This document shows positions 35,928-45,997 of a stretch of DNA of 64,000 nucleotides, one piece after another. How positions within the stretch are numbered: the stretch's first letter is position 1; each line of letters begins with the position of its first letter. Source of the stretch: Vreelandella hamiltonii (GTDB lineage Bacteria; Pseudomonadota; Gammaproteobacteria; Pseudomonadales; Halomonadaceae). Made by a program: the position numbers and the translations under genes. The DNA is taken from assembly GCF_014651775.1 (NCBI RefSeq), contig NZ_BMXN01000009.1:1-64000 (forward strand), written 5' to 3'. The notes beneath the pieces were generated by a model that was not told where the DNA came from, ran no database searches, and worked only from the letters and a program-made list of their open reading frames with translations.

Positions 35928-37013
35928 TTAGGCTGAGCGTTGTGCAAAGGCCGCCAGCACCGCATCGCCCATCTCCACCGTGGAGACCCGACGGGTGCCT
36001 TCGGAAGCGATATCCGCCGTGCGCAGGCCGTCGTCCAGCACGCTGCCCACTGCCGCTTCGATGCGCTCGGCCATGGCGGGCTCATTGAGCGAGTAGCGCA
36101 GCATCATGGCCACCGAGAGCATCATGGCTAGCGGGTTGGCGACGTTCTGGCCTGCGATGTCCGGCGCGCTGCCGTGGCAAGGCTCGTACATGCCCTGCCC
36201 GCTCTCGTTGAGCGATGCAGAAGGCAGCATGCCGATGGAGCCGGTCAGCATGGCGGCGGCATCGGAGAGAATGTCGCCAAACATGTTGCCGGTGACCACC
36301 ACATCGAACTGCTTCGGTGCACGCACCAGCTGCATGGCGGCGTTGTCCACGTACATGTGCGACAGCTCTACATCCGGGTATTCCGGTGCCAGCCGCTCCA
36401 TGACCTCACGCCACAGAATCGTCACTTCCAGCACGTTGGCCTTGTCCACCGAGCAAAGCTTCTTGCCGCGCTTCTGGGCCATCTCGAAGGCGACACGACC
36501 AATGCGCTCGATTTCGCTTTCAGAGTAGATATAGGTATTGAAGCCGACCCGCTCGCCGTCGCGCACTTCGATACCCCGGGGCTGGCCGAAGTAGATGCCG
36601 CCGGTGAGTTCACGCACGATCATGATATCCAGCCCGGCCACCAGCTCGGGCTTCAAGCTGGAAGCGCTGGCCAGCTGCGGATAGAGCATGGCCGGGCGCA
36701 GATTGCCAAACAGGCCCAAGTTCTTGCGCAGGCCCAGCAAGCCCTTCTCAGGACGCTTGGAGAGGTCTTCGATCTTGTCCCATTTGGGGCCGCCCACGGC
36801 ACCCAGCAGAATCGCGCTGGCAGCCTTGGCTTTTTCCAACGTTTCGGCGGGCAGCGGCTCGCCGTGTACGTCGTAGGCCGAGCCGCCCACCAGGCCCTCT
36901 TCCACGTCGATGTCCAGGCCAGCATCCTGGCAGGCTTTCAACAAACGCGCCGCCTGGGCGGCAATTTCCGGGCCGATACCATCACCGGGCAGCAGTAACA
37001 CCTTATGAGTCAT
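35928..37013 (-). CDS. leuB: 3-isopropylmalate dehydrogenase LeuB
   Basis: NAD-dependent oxidative decarboxylation in leucine synthesis. 361 aa from ATG 37013, with AAGGA 6 nt upstream; a TTG two codons earlier overlaps that site. Start motif [13 protein letters not shown]. The substrate block is [17 protein letters not shown], the [11 protein letters not shown] loop, catalytic Lys in SVDKANVLE, and the signature [26 protein letters not shown]. It follows leuD by 30 bp. Confidence 0.96.
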   Translation of the reverse strand: MTHKVLLLPGDGIGPEIAAQAARLLKACQDAGLDIDVEEGLVGGSAYDVHGEPLPAETLEKAKAASAILLGAVGGPKWDKIEDLSKRPEKGLLGLRKNLGLFGNLRPAMLYPQLASASSLKPELVAGLDIMIVRELTGGIYFGQPRGIEVRDGERVGFNTYIYSESEIERIGRVAFEMAQKRGKKLCSVDKANVLEVTILWREVMERLAPEYPDVELSHMYVDNAAMQLVRAPKQFDVVVTGNMFGDILSDAAAMLTGSIGMLPSASLNESGQGMYEPCHGSAPDIAGQNVANPLAMMLSVAMMLRYSLNEPAMAERIEAAVGSVLDDGLRTADIASEGTRRVSTVEMGDAVLAAFAQRSA

Positions 37014-37043
37014 GCTCAATCCTTAGCACAAAAAATGGAAGAC

Positions 37044-37691
37044 TTACGCGGGCTGACGGAACAGCCACGGGCGCTGCTGACGATGCTGCGCTTCGAAGCT
37101 GCGAATGGCCTCTTCGTCTTGCAGGGTAATGCCGATATCGTCCAGGCCGTTCAGCAGGCAGTGCTTGCGGAATTCATCGACCTCGAATTCCAGAATCTCG
37201 CCGCTGGGCGTGATCACGCGCTGGTGCTCCAGGTCGACGTCCAGCTGGTAGCCTTCGTTGGCCTCCACCTCGGCAAACAGGCTATCCACCTGCTCTTCGG
37301 CCAGCGTCACCAGCAGGATGCCGTTCTTGAACGCGTTGTTGTAGAAGATATCGGCAAAGCTGGGGGCAATCACTACCTTGAAGCCAAAATCTTCCAGCGC
37401 CCAGGGCGCGTGCTCGCGGGAGCTGCCGCAGCCAAAGTTACGCCGTGCCAGCAGCACCTCGGCGCCTTTGAAGCGCGGCTGGTTCAACACGAAATCCGGA
37501 TTCAGCGGGCGCTGGGAGCAGTCCTGACCGGGTTGGCCTTCGTCCAGGTAGCGCAGCTCATCGAACAGGTTCACGCCAAAGCCGGTCCGCTTGATGGACT
37601 TCAGGAACTGCTTCGGAATGATCAAATCGGTATCGACATTGGCACGGTCCAGTGGCGCGACGATGCCTTCAAAACGTTCGAACTTTTTCAT
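37044..37691 (-). CDS. leuD: 3-isopropylmalate dehydratase small subunit LeuD
   Basis: 215-aa small subunit of isopropylmalate isomerase. Conserved motifs [18 protein letters not shown] and [14 protein letters not shown] (the substrate-binding GSSREH) are clear. It partners the Fe-S large subunit LeuC, whose gene ends 3 bp upstream. Length is typical (E. coli 201). Confidence 0.96.
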   Translation of the reverse strand: MKKFERFEGIVAPLDRANVDTDLIIPKQFLKSIKRTGFGVNLFDELRYLDEGQPGQDCSQRPLNPDFVLNQPRFKGAEVLLARRNFGCGSSREHAPWALEDFGFKVVIAPSFADIFYNNAFKNGILLVTLAEEQVDSLFAEVEANEGYQLDVDLEHQRVITPSGEILEFEVDEFRKHCLLNGLDDIGITLQDEEAIRSFEAQHRQQRPWLFRQPA

Positions 37692-37694
37692 GGC

Positions 37695-39146
37695 TCAGGC
37701 CTCCTGGGCGTGGGTGGCATCGTTGGCAGGCAAGGTACGGACATCGACGAAGTGGCCAGCAATGGCGGCCGCAGCGGCCATGGCCGGGCTCACCAGGTGC
37801 GTACGCCCGCCGTACCCCTGACGACCTTCGAAGTTACGGTTGGAGGTCGAGGCGCAGTGCTCGCCAGCGCCCAGCTTGTCGGCATTCATGGCCAGACACA
37901 TGGAGCAACCCGGCTCGCGCCACTCGAAGCCCGCTTCGATGAAGATCTTGTCGAGGCCTTCGGCTTCCGCCTGGCGCTTCACCAGGCCAGACCCCGGCAC
38001 CACCATGGCCAGCTTGATGGTATCGGCTACCTTGTTGCCCTTGGCCACCTTGGCGGCTTCACGCAGGTCTTCGATACGCGAGTTGGTGCAGGAGCCGATG
38101 AACACCTTGTCCAGCTTGATATCGGTAATTTTCTGGTTGGCCTGCAGGCCCATGTACTCCAGCGCGCGGGAGTGGCTGCGCTGGACGGTTTCGTCATCGG
38201 CGGCCTGGGGGTCGGGCACCTGACCGGAAATACCGGTGACCATTTCGGGGCTGGTGCCCCAGCTTACCTGAGGCTCGATCTCTTCGGCCTTCAGGGTGAC
38301 CACTTTATCGAAGTGGGCATCGGCATCGGAGACCAGCAGACGCCAGTCGGCCACGGCGGCTTCCCACTGCTCGGCGGTGGGCGCAAAGGGGCGCTCGGCG
38401 AGGTAATCGATGGTGGTGTCGTCGACCGCAATCAGCCCCACTCGGGCACCCGCTTCGATGGCCATGTTGCACACGGTCATGCGGCCTTCCATGGAGAGCG
38501 ATTCGATGGCGCTTCCAGCAAACTCGATGGCATAGCCGGTGCCGCCTGCGGTACCAATCTTGCCGATGATGGCCAGCACCACGTCCTTGGCGGTCACGCC
38601 CAGGCCCAGCTCGCCTTCCACGCGCACCTGCATGTTCTTCATCTTCTGCGCCAGCAAACACTGGGTAGCCAGCACGTGTTCCACTTCCGAGGTGCCGATA
38701 CCGTGGGCCAGCGCGGCAAAGGCGCCGTGGGTGGCGGTATGCGAGTCGCCGCACACCACGGTCATGCCGGGCAGTGTGGCACCCTGCTCGGGGCCCACCA
38801 CGTGCACGATGCCCTGGCGGGGGTCGTTGATCTTGAACTCTTCGATACCGAAGGCCTGGCAGTTGTCGTCCAGGGTCTGCACCTGAATCAACGAGACCGG
38901 GTCCTTGATGCCGCTGTTGCCCTCGGCACGCTCTTTCACCGTGGTGGGCACGTTATGATCGGGGGTGGCCAGGTTGGCATCCAGGCGCCAGGGCTTGCGG
39001 TTGGCCAGACGCAGGCCTTCAAACGCCTGTGGCGAGGTCACTTCGTGGAGCAGTTGGCGGTCGATGTAGATCAGCGCCGTGCCGTCATCGCGCTGCTTGA
39101 CCAAGTGCTGGTTCCAGAGTTTGTCGTAAAGGGTTTGACCTGACAT
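37695..39146 (-). CDS. leuC: 3-isopropylmalate dehydratase large subunit LeuC
   Basis: 483-aa aconitase-family subunit carrying a [4Fe-4S] cluster. The three cluster cysteines are in [13 protein letters not shown] (about residue 352) and GCSMCLAMN (about 415). [31 protein letters not shown] is the aconitase signature. First gene of leuCDB-asd and divergent from a LysR-type regulator 170 bp away, which probably controls it. Confidence 0.96.
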   Translation of the reverse strand: MSGQTLYDKLWNQHLVKQRDDGTALIYIDRQLLHEVTSPQAFEGLRLANRKPWRLDANLATPDHNVPTTVKERAEGNSGIKDPVSLIQVQTLDDNCQAFGIEEFKINDPRQGIVHVVGPEQGATLPGMTVVCGDSHTATHGAFAALAHGIGTSEVEHVLATQCLLAQKMKNMQVRVEGELGLGVTAKDVVLAIIGKIGTAGGTGYAIEFAGSAIESLSMEGRMTVCNMAIEAGARVGLIAVDDTTIDYLAERPFAPTAEQWEAAVADWRLLVSDADAHFDKVVTLKAEEIEPQVSWGTSPEMVTGISGQVPDPQAADDETVQRSHSRALEYMGLQANQKITDIKLDKVFIGSCTNSRIEDLREAAKVAKGNKVADTIKLAMVVPGSGLVKRQAEAEGLDKIFIEAGFEWREPGCSMCLAMNADKLGAGEHCASTSNRNFEGRQGYGGRTHLVSPAMAAAAAIAGHFVDVRTLPANDATHAQEA

Positions 39147-39315
39147 GTGGCTCTCCTGGGCAGTGCCCTGCTAGTCGTGTTGGCGGCTTCTACGGGCCGC
39201 TCTTGTCGCGGGCGTCATGGACGATGACCCGAGTGTTACCCGACTCGCACATAAAAGCAATTCATGTTATTCATACTTTAGATTCCAAACAGGAATAGAT
39301 GATCAGGGAGCCGCC

Positions 39316-40200
39316 GTGGATACCCAAAGCCTGCAAGCCTTTCTCGCCGTGGCACAAACCCAAAGCTTCTCCCGCGCCGCCGAGCAGCTTCACCTTACGC
39401 AGCCAGCGGTGAGTAAACGCATTGCCACCCTGGAAGAGCTGCTGGGCACGCGGCTTTTCGACCGTATCGGGCGGAAAATCACCCTCACCGAGGCAGGCAA
39501 CCTGCTGCTGCCCCGCGCCCAGCGTATCCTGTTCACCGTGGAAGACAGCCGCCGCGCACTGGCCAACCTTTCCGGCCAGGTGGGCGGCAAGCTCACCCTG
39601 GCCACCAGCCACCATATCGGCCTGCACCGGCTGCCGCCGCTACTCAAGCTCTACACCCAGCGCCACCCGGAAGTGGCCCTCGACCTGCACTTCCTGGACT
39701 CCGAGCTTGCCTATCAGGGCGTGGTGGATGGCACCCTGGAAATGGCCATCGTCACCCTGGCGCCCCACCCGGTGGAGCAGCTGCAGGTGGTCGAACTCTG
39801 GCGCGACCGGCTCTGCTTCGTCTGCGCCAAGGACCACCCGCTGGCCCAGCGCAGCCGCACCCAGGCCACGCTGAGCCTGGCCGAACTGTGCGAGGTGAAC
39901 TGCGTGATGCCCGGCGCCAAGACCTTCACCCACACCCTGATCGGCCAGCGCTTCCAAGCCGCCGGCCTGACCCTGCCAGTCAGCATGTCCACCAACTACC
40001 TGGAAACCCTGAAAATGATGTGCAGCGTCGGGCTCGGCTGGAGCCTGCTGCCGGAAAGCATGCTCGACAGCGAACTGGTCGAGCTACCGGTGGATACCGA
40101 CCCCATCCACCGCCCACTGGGTTATCTGGTGCACCACAACCGTACGCTCTCCAACGCAGCGCGCCGGATGATCGAGGCACTGGAGAATGCCCGCGCGTGA
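39316..40200 (+). CDS. LysR-type regulator, divergent from leuCDB
   Basis: 294 aa from GTG 39316, with GGGAG 8 nt upstream; the frame extends to 39217 without a ribosome site. The N-terminal helix-turn-helix is typical: FLAVAQTQSFSRAAEQLHLTQPAVSKRIATLEELLGTRLFDR. The effector-binding domain spans ~90-290. LysR regulators sit divergent from leuC in many gammaproteobacteria, so a leucine-operon activator role is likely. Known LysR genes of this kind respond to 2-isopropylmalate or related signals; that is inference here. Confidence 0.87.
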   Translation: MDTQSLQAFLAVAQTQSFSRAAEQLHLTQPAVSKRIATLEELLGTRLFDRIGRKITLTEAGNLLLPRAQRILFTVEDSRRALANLSGQVGGKLTLATSHHIGLHRLPPLLKLYTQRHPEVALDLHFLDSELAYQGVVDGTLEMAIVTLAPHPVEQLQVVELWRDRLCFVCAKDHPLAQRSRTQATLSLAELCEVNCVMPGAKTFTHTLIGQRFQAAGLTLPVSMSTNYLETLKMMCSVGLGWSLLPESMLDSELVELPVDTDPIHRPLGYLVHHNRTLSNAARRMIEALENARA

Positions 40201-40246
40201 TGGCCTGGTAGGGAGGTTTACAGTGCCAGGGCGTGGGGGCGTGTAC

Positions 40247-41089
40247 TTACCTCTGGCTGTCGCGACCATCATTCAGCAGACTTGCATAATCCACCAGGGC
40301 CAGATAATCACGATTGGCGCCTTCACCTGCGTCACTACTGGCCTTGAAAAAGGCCTTTTCCAGCATTGCCTCACGCGACTCCATCAACTCCTGAGCAGCC
40401 TGCATGTGCTCGCTGACAATACGACGTGCCTCTTCCATGTTGGCAGCTCGTAGTGCGTCCACCAACCGTCGCTGATAGCGATAACCACGCTGCCGGAGTT
40501 CCGGGTAGGGTAAATCGTAGATTTTTTGGCACACCGTCAGGCTCATAAGAAGGCGAATAGGAAACCGGCACATCATGGCAAGCAGCGGATTCGGGCAGTA
40601 GTCCACCAGCACGAGATGAAACTCCAGCTCCTTGATACGCTGTATTCGCTCTTCGTCCAATGACTCAGGTGCATGGTCATAGTAGGTAATCGTCTCTTCC
40701 AAACGGGCGAAGGCCGTCTCGTCCAACTGCCCTTCCAGACTGGTGATCAACGCGGGCCAGAGTGCTTTGCGGGCTTCGTAGATATCATGAATGGTGGGCG
40801 GTTTGAAAAAAAAGTAATTGCCCAGCAATTCCATGGCGCGGTCATCGCTCACGTCGCTGATAAAAGCGCCACCACCAGGTCCTGTACGCGTTTGAATGAG
40901 CCCTTGTGCTTCAAGCCCTCTCAGGGCTTCTCTGATGGTCCCCTTGGAAGCCTGGAGCGCGTCAATCAAGTCAGACTCTTGCGGCAACCGGTCGCCAGGT
41001 TTGAGGCCATGGCGGGCGATGTACTCCTTGACCGCGTCGGCGATGACTTCGGTGCGTTTGCGCCTGATAGGCTGGCGTGGTCGATTCAT
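40247..41089 (-). CDS. GntR family (FCD-type) transcriptional regulator
   Basis: 280 aa from ATG 41089; the open frame continues to 41200. Winged helix domain at residues ~15-85: VKEYIARHGLKPGDRLPQESDLIDALQASKGTIREALRGLEAQGLIQTR. The FCD ligand domain spans ~110-260 and carries candidate metal/ligand residues. It is divergent from the DUF1028 gene, so it probably controls the DUF1028-amidohydrolase-YfcC set. FCD regulators typically respond to a small organic acid. Confidence 0.88.
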   Translation of the reverse strand: MNRPRQPIRRKRTEVIADAVKEYIARHGLKPGDRLPQESDLIDALQASKGTIREALRGLEAQGLIQTRTGPGGGAFISDVSDDRAMELLGNYFFFKPPTIHDIYEARKALWPALITSLEGQLDETAFARLEETITYYDHAPESLDEERIQRIKELEFHLVLVDYCPNPLLAMMCRFPIRLLMSLTVCQKIYDLPYPELRQRGYRYQRRLVDALRAANMEEARRIVSEHMQAAQELMESREAMLEKAFFKASSDAGEGANRDYLALVDYASLLNDGRDSQR

Positions 41090-41304
41090 GCGATTCCTGA
41101 AAGAATTAACAAGCGCGAAAGGACAATCATCCATGGCTTGAACAGTGGCGTACAGGAGACGTTGGTAGAGAACCTGGCTGAGGCGCAAGCCACCCCGCAC
41201 GTCTACCCATCAACATTTTGACTATGCTGTCAGGATGATGAACGATGCTTCGTTTCCAGCGCTTTGCTGCCTTCCTTTTCACTCAGCGGCCACGAGGTAT
41301 GCCC

Positions 41305-41970
41305 ATGACCTACAGCCTAATTGCACTGGATGCAGATACCAACACCCTGGGCGTTGCCTGCGCGACGGGCGGGCCAGCCTTGGGTGGTTTTGTGCCCCAT
41401 CTGCTGCCTGGCGTCGGCGCCGCCATTACCCAAGGATTTAGTACGCATGTGATGGCGGCCGAACAAGGCCTCGCACTGTTAGCACAAGGCATGGAGGTCG
41501 AAAAAGTGATAGCGCAGCTGCGACATCATGATCTGGGAGAGGCGTGGCGACAGATAGCCATCATGGATATTCATGGCCAAAGTGCAGGCTGGACAGGCGA
41601 ACAGAATGTCCCCAAGGTTGGGATGCACCTTTCGACGGGGCTTGTGGTCGCAGGAAACATGTTGGCCAACGATCTGGTGATCCCGGCCATGGTAGATGCA
41701 TTCCAGCAACACCAGTACTCCGAAAGCCTGGCACACGCCCTGCTGGCCGCACTACTGGCCGCGCAAAGCGCGGGTGGAGACCAGCGCGGTACGCGTTCGG
41801 CAGCTATCAAGATGCGAGCTCCCGGCGGCTTGCCGCTGGACTTACGGGTGGATGATGCACCCAGCGCGGCAACAGAGCTAGCCAAACTCTACCACCGCGT
41901 ACAGGATAACGAGGAATACCAGACGTTCCTGCAGCGGCTCCCTACCGCCAGCCATCCCCATCGGCACTAG
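41305..41970 (+). CDS. DUF1028 family protein
   Basis: 221 aa from ATG 41305, with GAGGT 7 nt upstream. MTYSLIALDADTNTLGVACATGG and GVGAAITQGFSTHVMAAEQGLALL are the hallmark of DUF1028, an Ntn-hydrolase-like fold without an established reaction. Members often lie beside hydantoinase/amidohydrolase genes, and here the M20 amidohydrolase and YfcC permease follow. That suggests a step in breakdown of an amide, ureide or cyclic nitrogen compound. The chemistry is not known. Confidence 0.8.
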   Translation: MTYSLIALDADTNTLGVACATGGPALGGFVPHLLPGVGAAITQGFSTHVMAAEQGLALLAQGMEVEKVIAQLRHHDLGEAWRQIAIMDIHGQSAGWTGEQNVPKVGMHLSTGLVVAGNMLANDLVIPAMVDAFQQHQYSESLAHALLAALLAAQSAGGDQRGTRSAAIKMRAPGGLPLDLRVDDAPSAATELAKLYHRVQDNEEYQTFLQRLPTASHPHRH

Positions 41971-41995
41971 CCTTTGTGCACTTGCCCATCTGACC

Positions 41996-42019
41996 AGGGC
42001 TAGACATACGTCTAACCCT
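41996..42019. promoter_or_regulatory. Inverted repeat, candidate operator
   Basis: AGGG-C-TAGAC-ATAC-GTCTA-A-CCCT: a 24-bp palindrome with one mismatch pair, between the DUF1028 gene and the amidohydrolase (gap 41971-42197). A TATAAT is at 42144-42149. The palindrome is 179 bp upstream of the amidohydrolase and could be a site for the GntR regulator or a weak hairpin terminator of DUF1028. Confidence 0.4.
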
Positions 42020-42197
42020 AGGCGCACCTCTTCCTGGTTAAGCCCCTGCCGTTACAAACGTTTTTGAAGCGCACTAACCGACTACCCTGCCATGGCCGTG
42101 AGCAAAGCGTTGACAGAGCCAAAGTGCGTCGCCTAGCCTAATTTATAATGATAAATAGACGCGACACGACACGCGCACGCTTGATAACGAGGTCACC

Positions 42198-43463
42198 ATG
42201 ACAATAACGCTGGAAGCGGCAGGTCAGCAGGCTTGGCATTGGCTTGAAGCAGCAGCACGCTGCTCGGAAACTCAGGACAGCGCTCAACAAGGCGTTACCC
42301 GCTTATGCGCTACGCCGGAGCACGAAGCAGTACTGGAAAAGCTGTCGAGCTGGATGGAAGCGCTGGGCATGTCGGTGAGGCGAGACCATGGCGCCAACCT
42401 CATTGGACGCCATGCCAGTCATTTACCCGACGCTAAAGTGCTACTGATGGGGTCTCACCAGGATACCGTTCCCAACGGTGGCAAATACGATGGCATGATG
42501 GGGATCATTCTGCCGCTTGCCTTGATCAGTTATCTCCGCGCCCAGCAAATTTCTCTCCCCTTTCATATCGATATCGTGGCCTTCAGCGATGAGGAAGGCA
42601 CTCGATTTAGCTCTACGCTACTGGGTTCCAAAGTGTTGGCAGGCACGTTCGATCCCGACAGTCTTTCCGCCACCGACGACAACGGCATTTCCCTGGCACA
42701 GGCATTGCGCGATTTTGGATGCGACCCCGACAGCATTCCTGAGGACCGCTACGCTCCTGACGAGGTATTGGCCTTTCTGGAAGCTCACATCGAACAGGGG
42801 CCCCAACTGGAAGAGGCTTCGCTACCCGTAGGCGTGGTCAATGCGATTACCGGAATCGAGCGTCACCAATTCGTCATTCAGGGCATGGCTGGGCACGCTG
42901 GCACTGTCCCCATGGCTCTTCGTCGCGATGCGCTAGTGGGTGCTGCCGAAGTCATCCGGCTGGTCGATAACCTTTGTAAACAGACCGATCAGCTGGTCGG
43001 CGTGGTAGGTAAAATCACCAATGCGCCCAACGGGGTCAATGTCATTCCGCAAACCACCACACTCACGGTGGAGTTACGTTCGCCGCAAGATGCCATACGC
43101 CAGCAGGCGCGTTCAACGCTGCTCGATCAAGTCAGCCATGCACTGCCAGCGCTGAACCTCACTTACACGCATACCCAAACCTACGAACAAGCCGCCGTGC
43201 AGTGCGCCCCTTGGCTAACATCGACGTTGGAGCAAGCTGTGCAAGACAGCGGCGTCGCCCCGAAAGTGTTGTTCAGCGGCGCAGGCCACGATGGGTTGGC
43301 CATGGCGCAGCTATGTGATATCGGCATGCTCTTCGTGCGCTGCCACAAGGGGATCAGCCATCACCCGGACGAAGCCATCACCCCAGAGGACCTGATGAAG
43401 GCGATTCAGGTGCTCTACCACACCTGCCAACGCTTGGCTAAATGCTGCAATCCACCACGATAA
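42198..43463 (+). CDS. M20-family Zn amidohydrolase (allantoate/N-carbamoyl amino acid hydrolase type)
   Basis: 421 aa, hydantoinase/carbamoylase clan of M20 peptidases. Metal-ligand motifs: GSHQDTV (His, about residue 90), GGKYDGMMG (Asp), FSDEEGTRF (Glu pair) and AHIEQGP (His). A C-terminal SGAGHDGLAMAQ supplies the last His. The substrate is probably allantoate, a ureidoglycolate-like compound or an N-carbamoyl amino acid. It is followed after 17 bp by a YfcC-family permease, which likely imports the substrate. Confidence 0.88.
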   Translation: MTITLEAAGQQAWHWLEAAARCSETQDSAQQGVTRLCATPEHEAVLEKLSSWMEALGMSVRRDHGANLIGRHASHLPDAKVLLMGSHQDTVPNGGKYDGMMGIILPLALISYLRAQQISLPFHIDIVAFSDEEGTRFSSTLLGSKVLAGTFDPDSLSATDDNGISLAQALRDFGCDPDSIPEDRYAPDEVLAFLEAHIEQGPQLEEASLPVGVVNAITGIERHQFVIQGMAGHAGTVPMALRRDALVGAAEVIRLVDNLCKQTDQLVGVVGKITNAPNGVNVIPQTTTLTVELRSPQDAIRQQARSTLLDQVSHALPALNLTYTHTQTYEQAAVQCAPWLTSTLEQAVQDSGVAPKVLFSGAGHDGLAMAQLCDIGMLFVRCHKGISHHPDEAITPEDLMKAIQVLYHTCQRLAKCCNPPR

Positions 43464-43480
43464 CGACCCATGGGTGCCTC

Positions 43481-44893
43481 ATGAACCAACCACCGCAACA
43501 CTCCAACAAGGCGTCTGCGACGGCGCAACGAAAATGGTACCAACAGGTACCTGACCCGATGGTCCTGATTTTCCTGATTCTGGTAGCCGCCTACCTGATG
43601 ACGTTCATCGTCCCAGCAGGCGAGTTCGAGCGGGAAACCATCGATGGTCGCACCACCGTGATTCCGGGATCGTTCGATTACCTGGCCGATGTCGCCAATT
43701 TGCACTTATTCCGAATCTTTGTCGCCATTCCCGAAGGCTTGATCAACGCCTCGCAATTCCTGTTCATCGTGTTTATCGCAGGCGGACTGTTTCATATCCT
43801 GCAGCGCACGGGCGCCCTGGAAAATGCGATTGGCGTGGCGGTACACCGAGTCGGCGCAGAAAACAATCCTCGGAGCCGTAACCTCATCATTGCCGCAGGC
43901 ACTTTCATTTACGGCTTTTTTGGTGTCGCAGTCGGCTTTGAAAACAATATTGCGCTGGTACCTATTGGCGTACTGATTGCCACTGCTATCGGTTGTTCAC
44001 GCTTGGTCGGTGTCGTCATGGCAGTGGGCGGTATCGGTATCGGCTTCGCACTCTCTCCCATCAATCCTTATACCGTCGGCGTCGCGCAGGGCATTGGCGA
44101 ACTACCCACCTTTTCGGGCTGGTGGCTCCGACTGGTCATGGTGCTGGCTTGCCTAAGCACCCTAACGGTCTTTATCTGCCGCTACGTAGTGAATGTCGAC
44201 TACAAGGACGACCAGCCCGCCGAGTTGAACAAGCGCCTTCAGGATTACAGCTTATCGCGTCGCAACATCATGACGCTGGGCATTTTCATTGCTGGCCTGG
44301 TTATCATGCTGGTCGGTGTTTTTACTCGCGGCTGGTACATCAATGAAATCGCTGCGATGTTCTTGCTCATGGCCATCGTGATCGGCTTTGCCAATGGCCT
44401 GGGCGCCAACGAGCTGGTCAAGCAGATGATGGAAGGGGCGGCTTCCGTCACTGCGGGCGCGCTGGTGATTGGCGTAGCAGCCTCGATTCAGGTCATTCTT
44501 CAGGATGCCCATATCATCGATACTATCGTCAATTCGCTGAGCAGCCTGGTAGGCGACATGCCTATTGCCATGGCAGCGGTGGCTTCCAGTGTCATCCAGG
44601 GGATCATTAACCTCTTCATTCCCGGCGGATCAGGCCAAGCGTTGGTCACCATGCCGATACTGATTCCTCTGGCGGATCTCATCGGCATGAGCCGCCAGTT
44701 GATGATCACATCGTTCCAGGTCGGCGACGGCCTCACCAACCTGATCGTTCCCACCTCAGGCGGCACCCTGGCCATGCTGGCACTGGGAAAAGTGTCTTAT
44801 GCCCAGTGGCTAAAGGTGATCATGCCCCTGCTGGCTCTCATTTACGTCATGTGCTGGATAGCACTCGTGGCAGGGCATTATCTCGGCTACTGA
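43481..44893 (+). CDS. YfcC family membrane transporter
   Basis: 470 aa from ATG 43481, about 12 transmembrane segments, YfcC/DcuC superfamily. The N-terminal block PDPMVLIFLILVAAYLMTFIVPAGEF is diagnostic. GFENNIALVPIGVLIATAIG and FIPGGSGQALVTMPILIPLADLIG (paired half-motifs) follow. YfcC relatives carry dicarboxylates or basic amino acid derivatives; the substrate here is presumably that of the upstream hydrolase. A perfect 10-bp hairpin follows at 44906-44934. Confidence 0.88.
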   Translation: MNQPPQHSNKASATAQRKWYQQVPDPMVLIFLILVAAYLMTFIVPAGEFERETIDGRTTVIPGSFDYLADVANLHLFRIFVAIPEGLINASQFLFIVFIAGGLFHILQRTGALENAIGVAVHRVGAENNPRSRNLIIAAGTFIYGFFGVAVGFENNIALVPIGVLIATAIGCSRLVGVVMAVGGIGIGFALSPINPYTVGVAQGIGELPTFSGWWLRLVMVLACLSTLTVFICRYVVNVDYKDDQPAELNKRLQDYSLSRRNIMTLGIFIAGLVIMLVGVFTRGWYINEIAAMFLLMAIVIGFANGLGANELVKQMMEGAASVTAGALVIGVAASIQVILQDAHIIDTIVNSLSSLVGDMPIAMAAVASSVIQGIINLFIPGGSGQALVTMPILIPLADLIGMSRQLMITSFQVGDGLTNLIVPTSGGTLAMLALGKVSYAQWLKVIMPLLALIYVMCWIALVAGHYLGY

Positions 44894-44905
44894 TCGTGTG
44901 ATCGG

Positions 44906-44934
44906 CCACGGGGGAGTGCTTGCCTCCCCCGTGG
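44906..44934 (+). terminator. Hairpin after the YfcC gene
   Basis: CCACGGGGGA / TCCCCCGTGG, 10 perfect base pairs with a 9-nt loop, 13 bp after the YfcC stop. T-tract only weak (ATACTACTCTCTTT). Confidence 0.55.
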
Positions 44935-45076
44935 ATACTACTCTCTTTACTCAACGCAGCGTGTGGATGAACCGCACACTACGTGATGGGATGAGGGCCA
45001 ACGGCTTGCAAGAGATGCCCTCGGTTTGGCGGCTATGCAGACCACGCTATCATGTTCGCCATACACATTTCCGCGA

Positions 45077-45928
45077 TTACAACAGCGCCTGTTTGACAGC
45101 CTCTTCCAGCGACAGCGTGGGCCTACCCAGCAACTGGCTCAACTGACGGCCCTCATCCAACAGGGCCCCCTTGGCTACCCCCCTATCGGCGTCTGCCAAT
45201 ACGCTAGCGAACTCCTTCGGCAGCCCCGCCTGCTGCAAAGCACTTACGTAATCGGCCTCACTCACGTTGACGTAATCGACGCGCTGTCCGCTTTGCCGCG
45301 CGATAACGGCTGCCAGCTCGCCCAGCGTATACGCGCTGTCACCTGCCAACTCATACACGGGCTCCCTGTGCTGATCGCTGGCCAGCACGATGGCCGCTGC
45401 TTCGGCGTAATCAGCCCGCCCAGCCGAGGCAATCCGCCCCTCGTCGGCACAGCCAAACAAGGCACCCTGGGCGACCGCCCCAGGAGCTCCCTGCGTATAA
45501 TTTTCGGTGTACCAGCCGTTGCGCAGCAGCACATAAGGAACACCAGAGGCATGAATCAGTGCCTCGGTCTCACGGTGCTCCTGCGCTAGACCAAGCGGCG
45601 ACGAATCGGCATGCAGTAGGCTGGTATACGCCAATAGTGCCACGCCCTGACGCTTCGCAGCCTCGATGACCGCCCGATGCTGATCGACACGCTGGCCAAT
45701 CTCGCTAGACGAGATCAGCAGCACCTTTTCGGCTCCTTGCAAAGCCGCTTGCCAGCTATCGGGGTCATCGTAATTGGCTTGACGTACATGTACGCCTAGC
45801 TCGGCCAGCGGCTGGGCTTTTTCCACATTTCGCACGGCGGCCACAATGTGCTCGGCAGGCACGCGCTTCACTAGCGCATCAATCACCAAGCCGCCTAGCT
45901 GTCCGGTAGCACCCGTTACTACGATCAT
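45077..45928 (-). CDS. NAD(P)H:quinone oxidoreductase QorB-like (NmrA family)
   Basis: 283-aa NmrA-like atypical SDR. Rossmann glycine motif VTGATGQLGGLVI at residues 4-16, HRETEALIHASGVPYVLLRNGWYTENY in the middle. It closely matches the QOR2/YtfG pattern (quinone reduction). The gene is divergent from an HxlR regulator, as E. coli ytfG is from ytfH. The 90-bp intergenic region carries a 17-bp palindrome. Confidence 0.87.
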   Translation of the reverse strand: MIVVTGATGQLGGLVIDALVKRVPAEHIVAAVRNVEKAQPLAELGVHVRQANYDDPDSWQAALQGAEKVLLISSSEIGQRVDQHRAVIEAAKRQGVALLAYTSLLHADSSPLGLAQEHRETEALIHASGVPYVLLRNGWYTENYTQGAPGAVAQGALFGCADEGRIASAGRADYAEAAAIVLASDQHREPVYELAGDSAYTLGELAAVIARQSGQRVDYVNVSEADYVSALQQAGLPKEFASVLADADRGVAKGALLDEGRQLSQLLGRPTLSLEEAVKQALL

Positions 45929-45980
45929 GTTTTCACCTCATTCATCTGCAATGGTTGGTGAAATGAAGCGTACCCTTTAA

Positions 45981-45997
45981 ACTAACTTTTAGTAAGT
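45981..45997. promoter_or_regulatory. Palindromic operator between qorB-like and hxlR-like genes
   Basis: ACTAACTTTTAGTAAGT, a palindrome allowing A/T exchanges (ACTwACTwwwAGTwAGT). It is centred 30 bp before the HxlR start codon and is the likely autoregulatory binding site. GTAAGTAC recurs at 46010-46017. Confidence 0.5.

Noticed and set aside
35888-36085. Minus-strand 65-aa frame over the end of leuB
   Set aside because: It overlaps leuB almost fully in another frame; the Lys/Cys-rich end reads an AT-rich intergenic stretch.
37005-39143. 712-aa plus-strand open frame
   Set aside because: It is the mirror of leuD and leuC codons in a GC-rich genome; composition is His/Gly/Ala/Val-rich without motifs.
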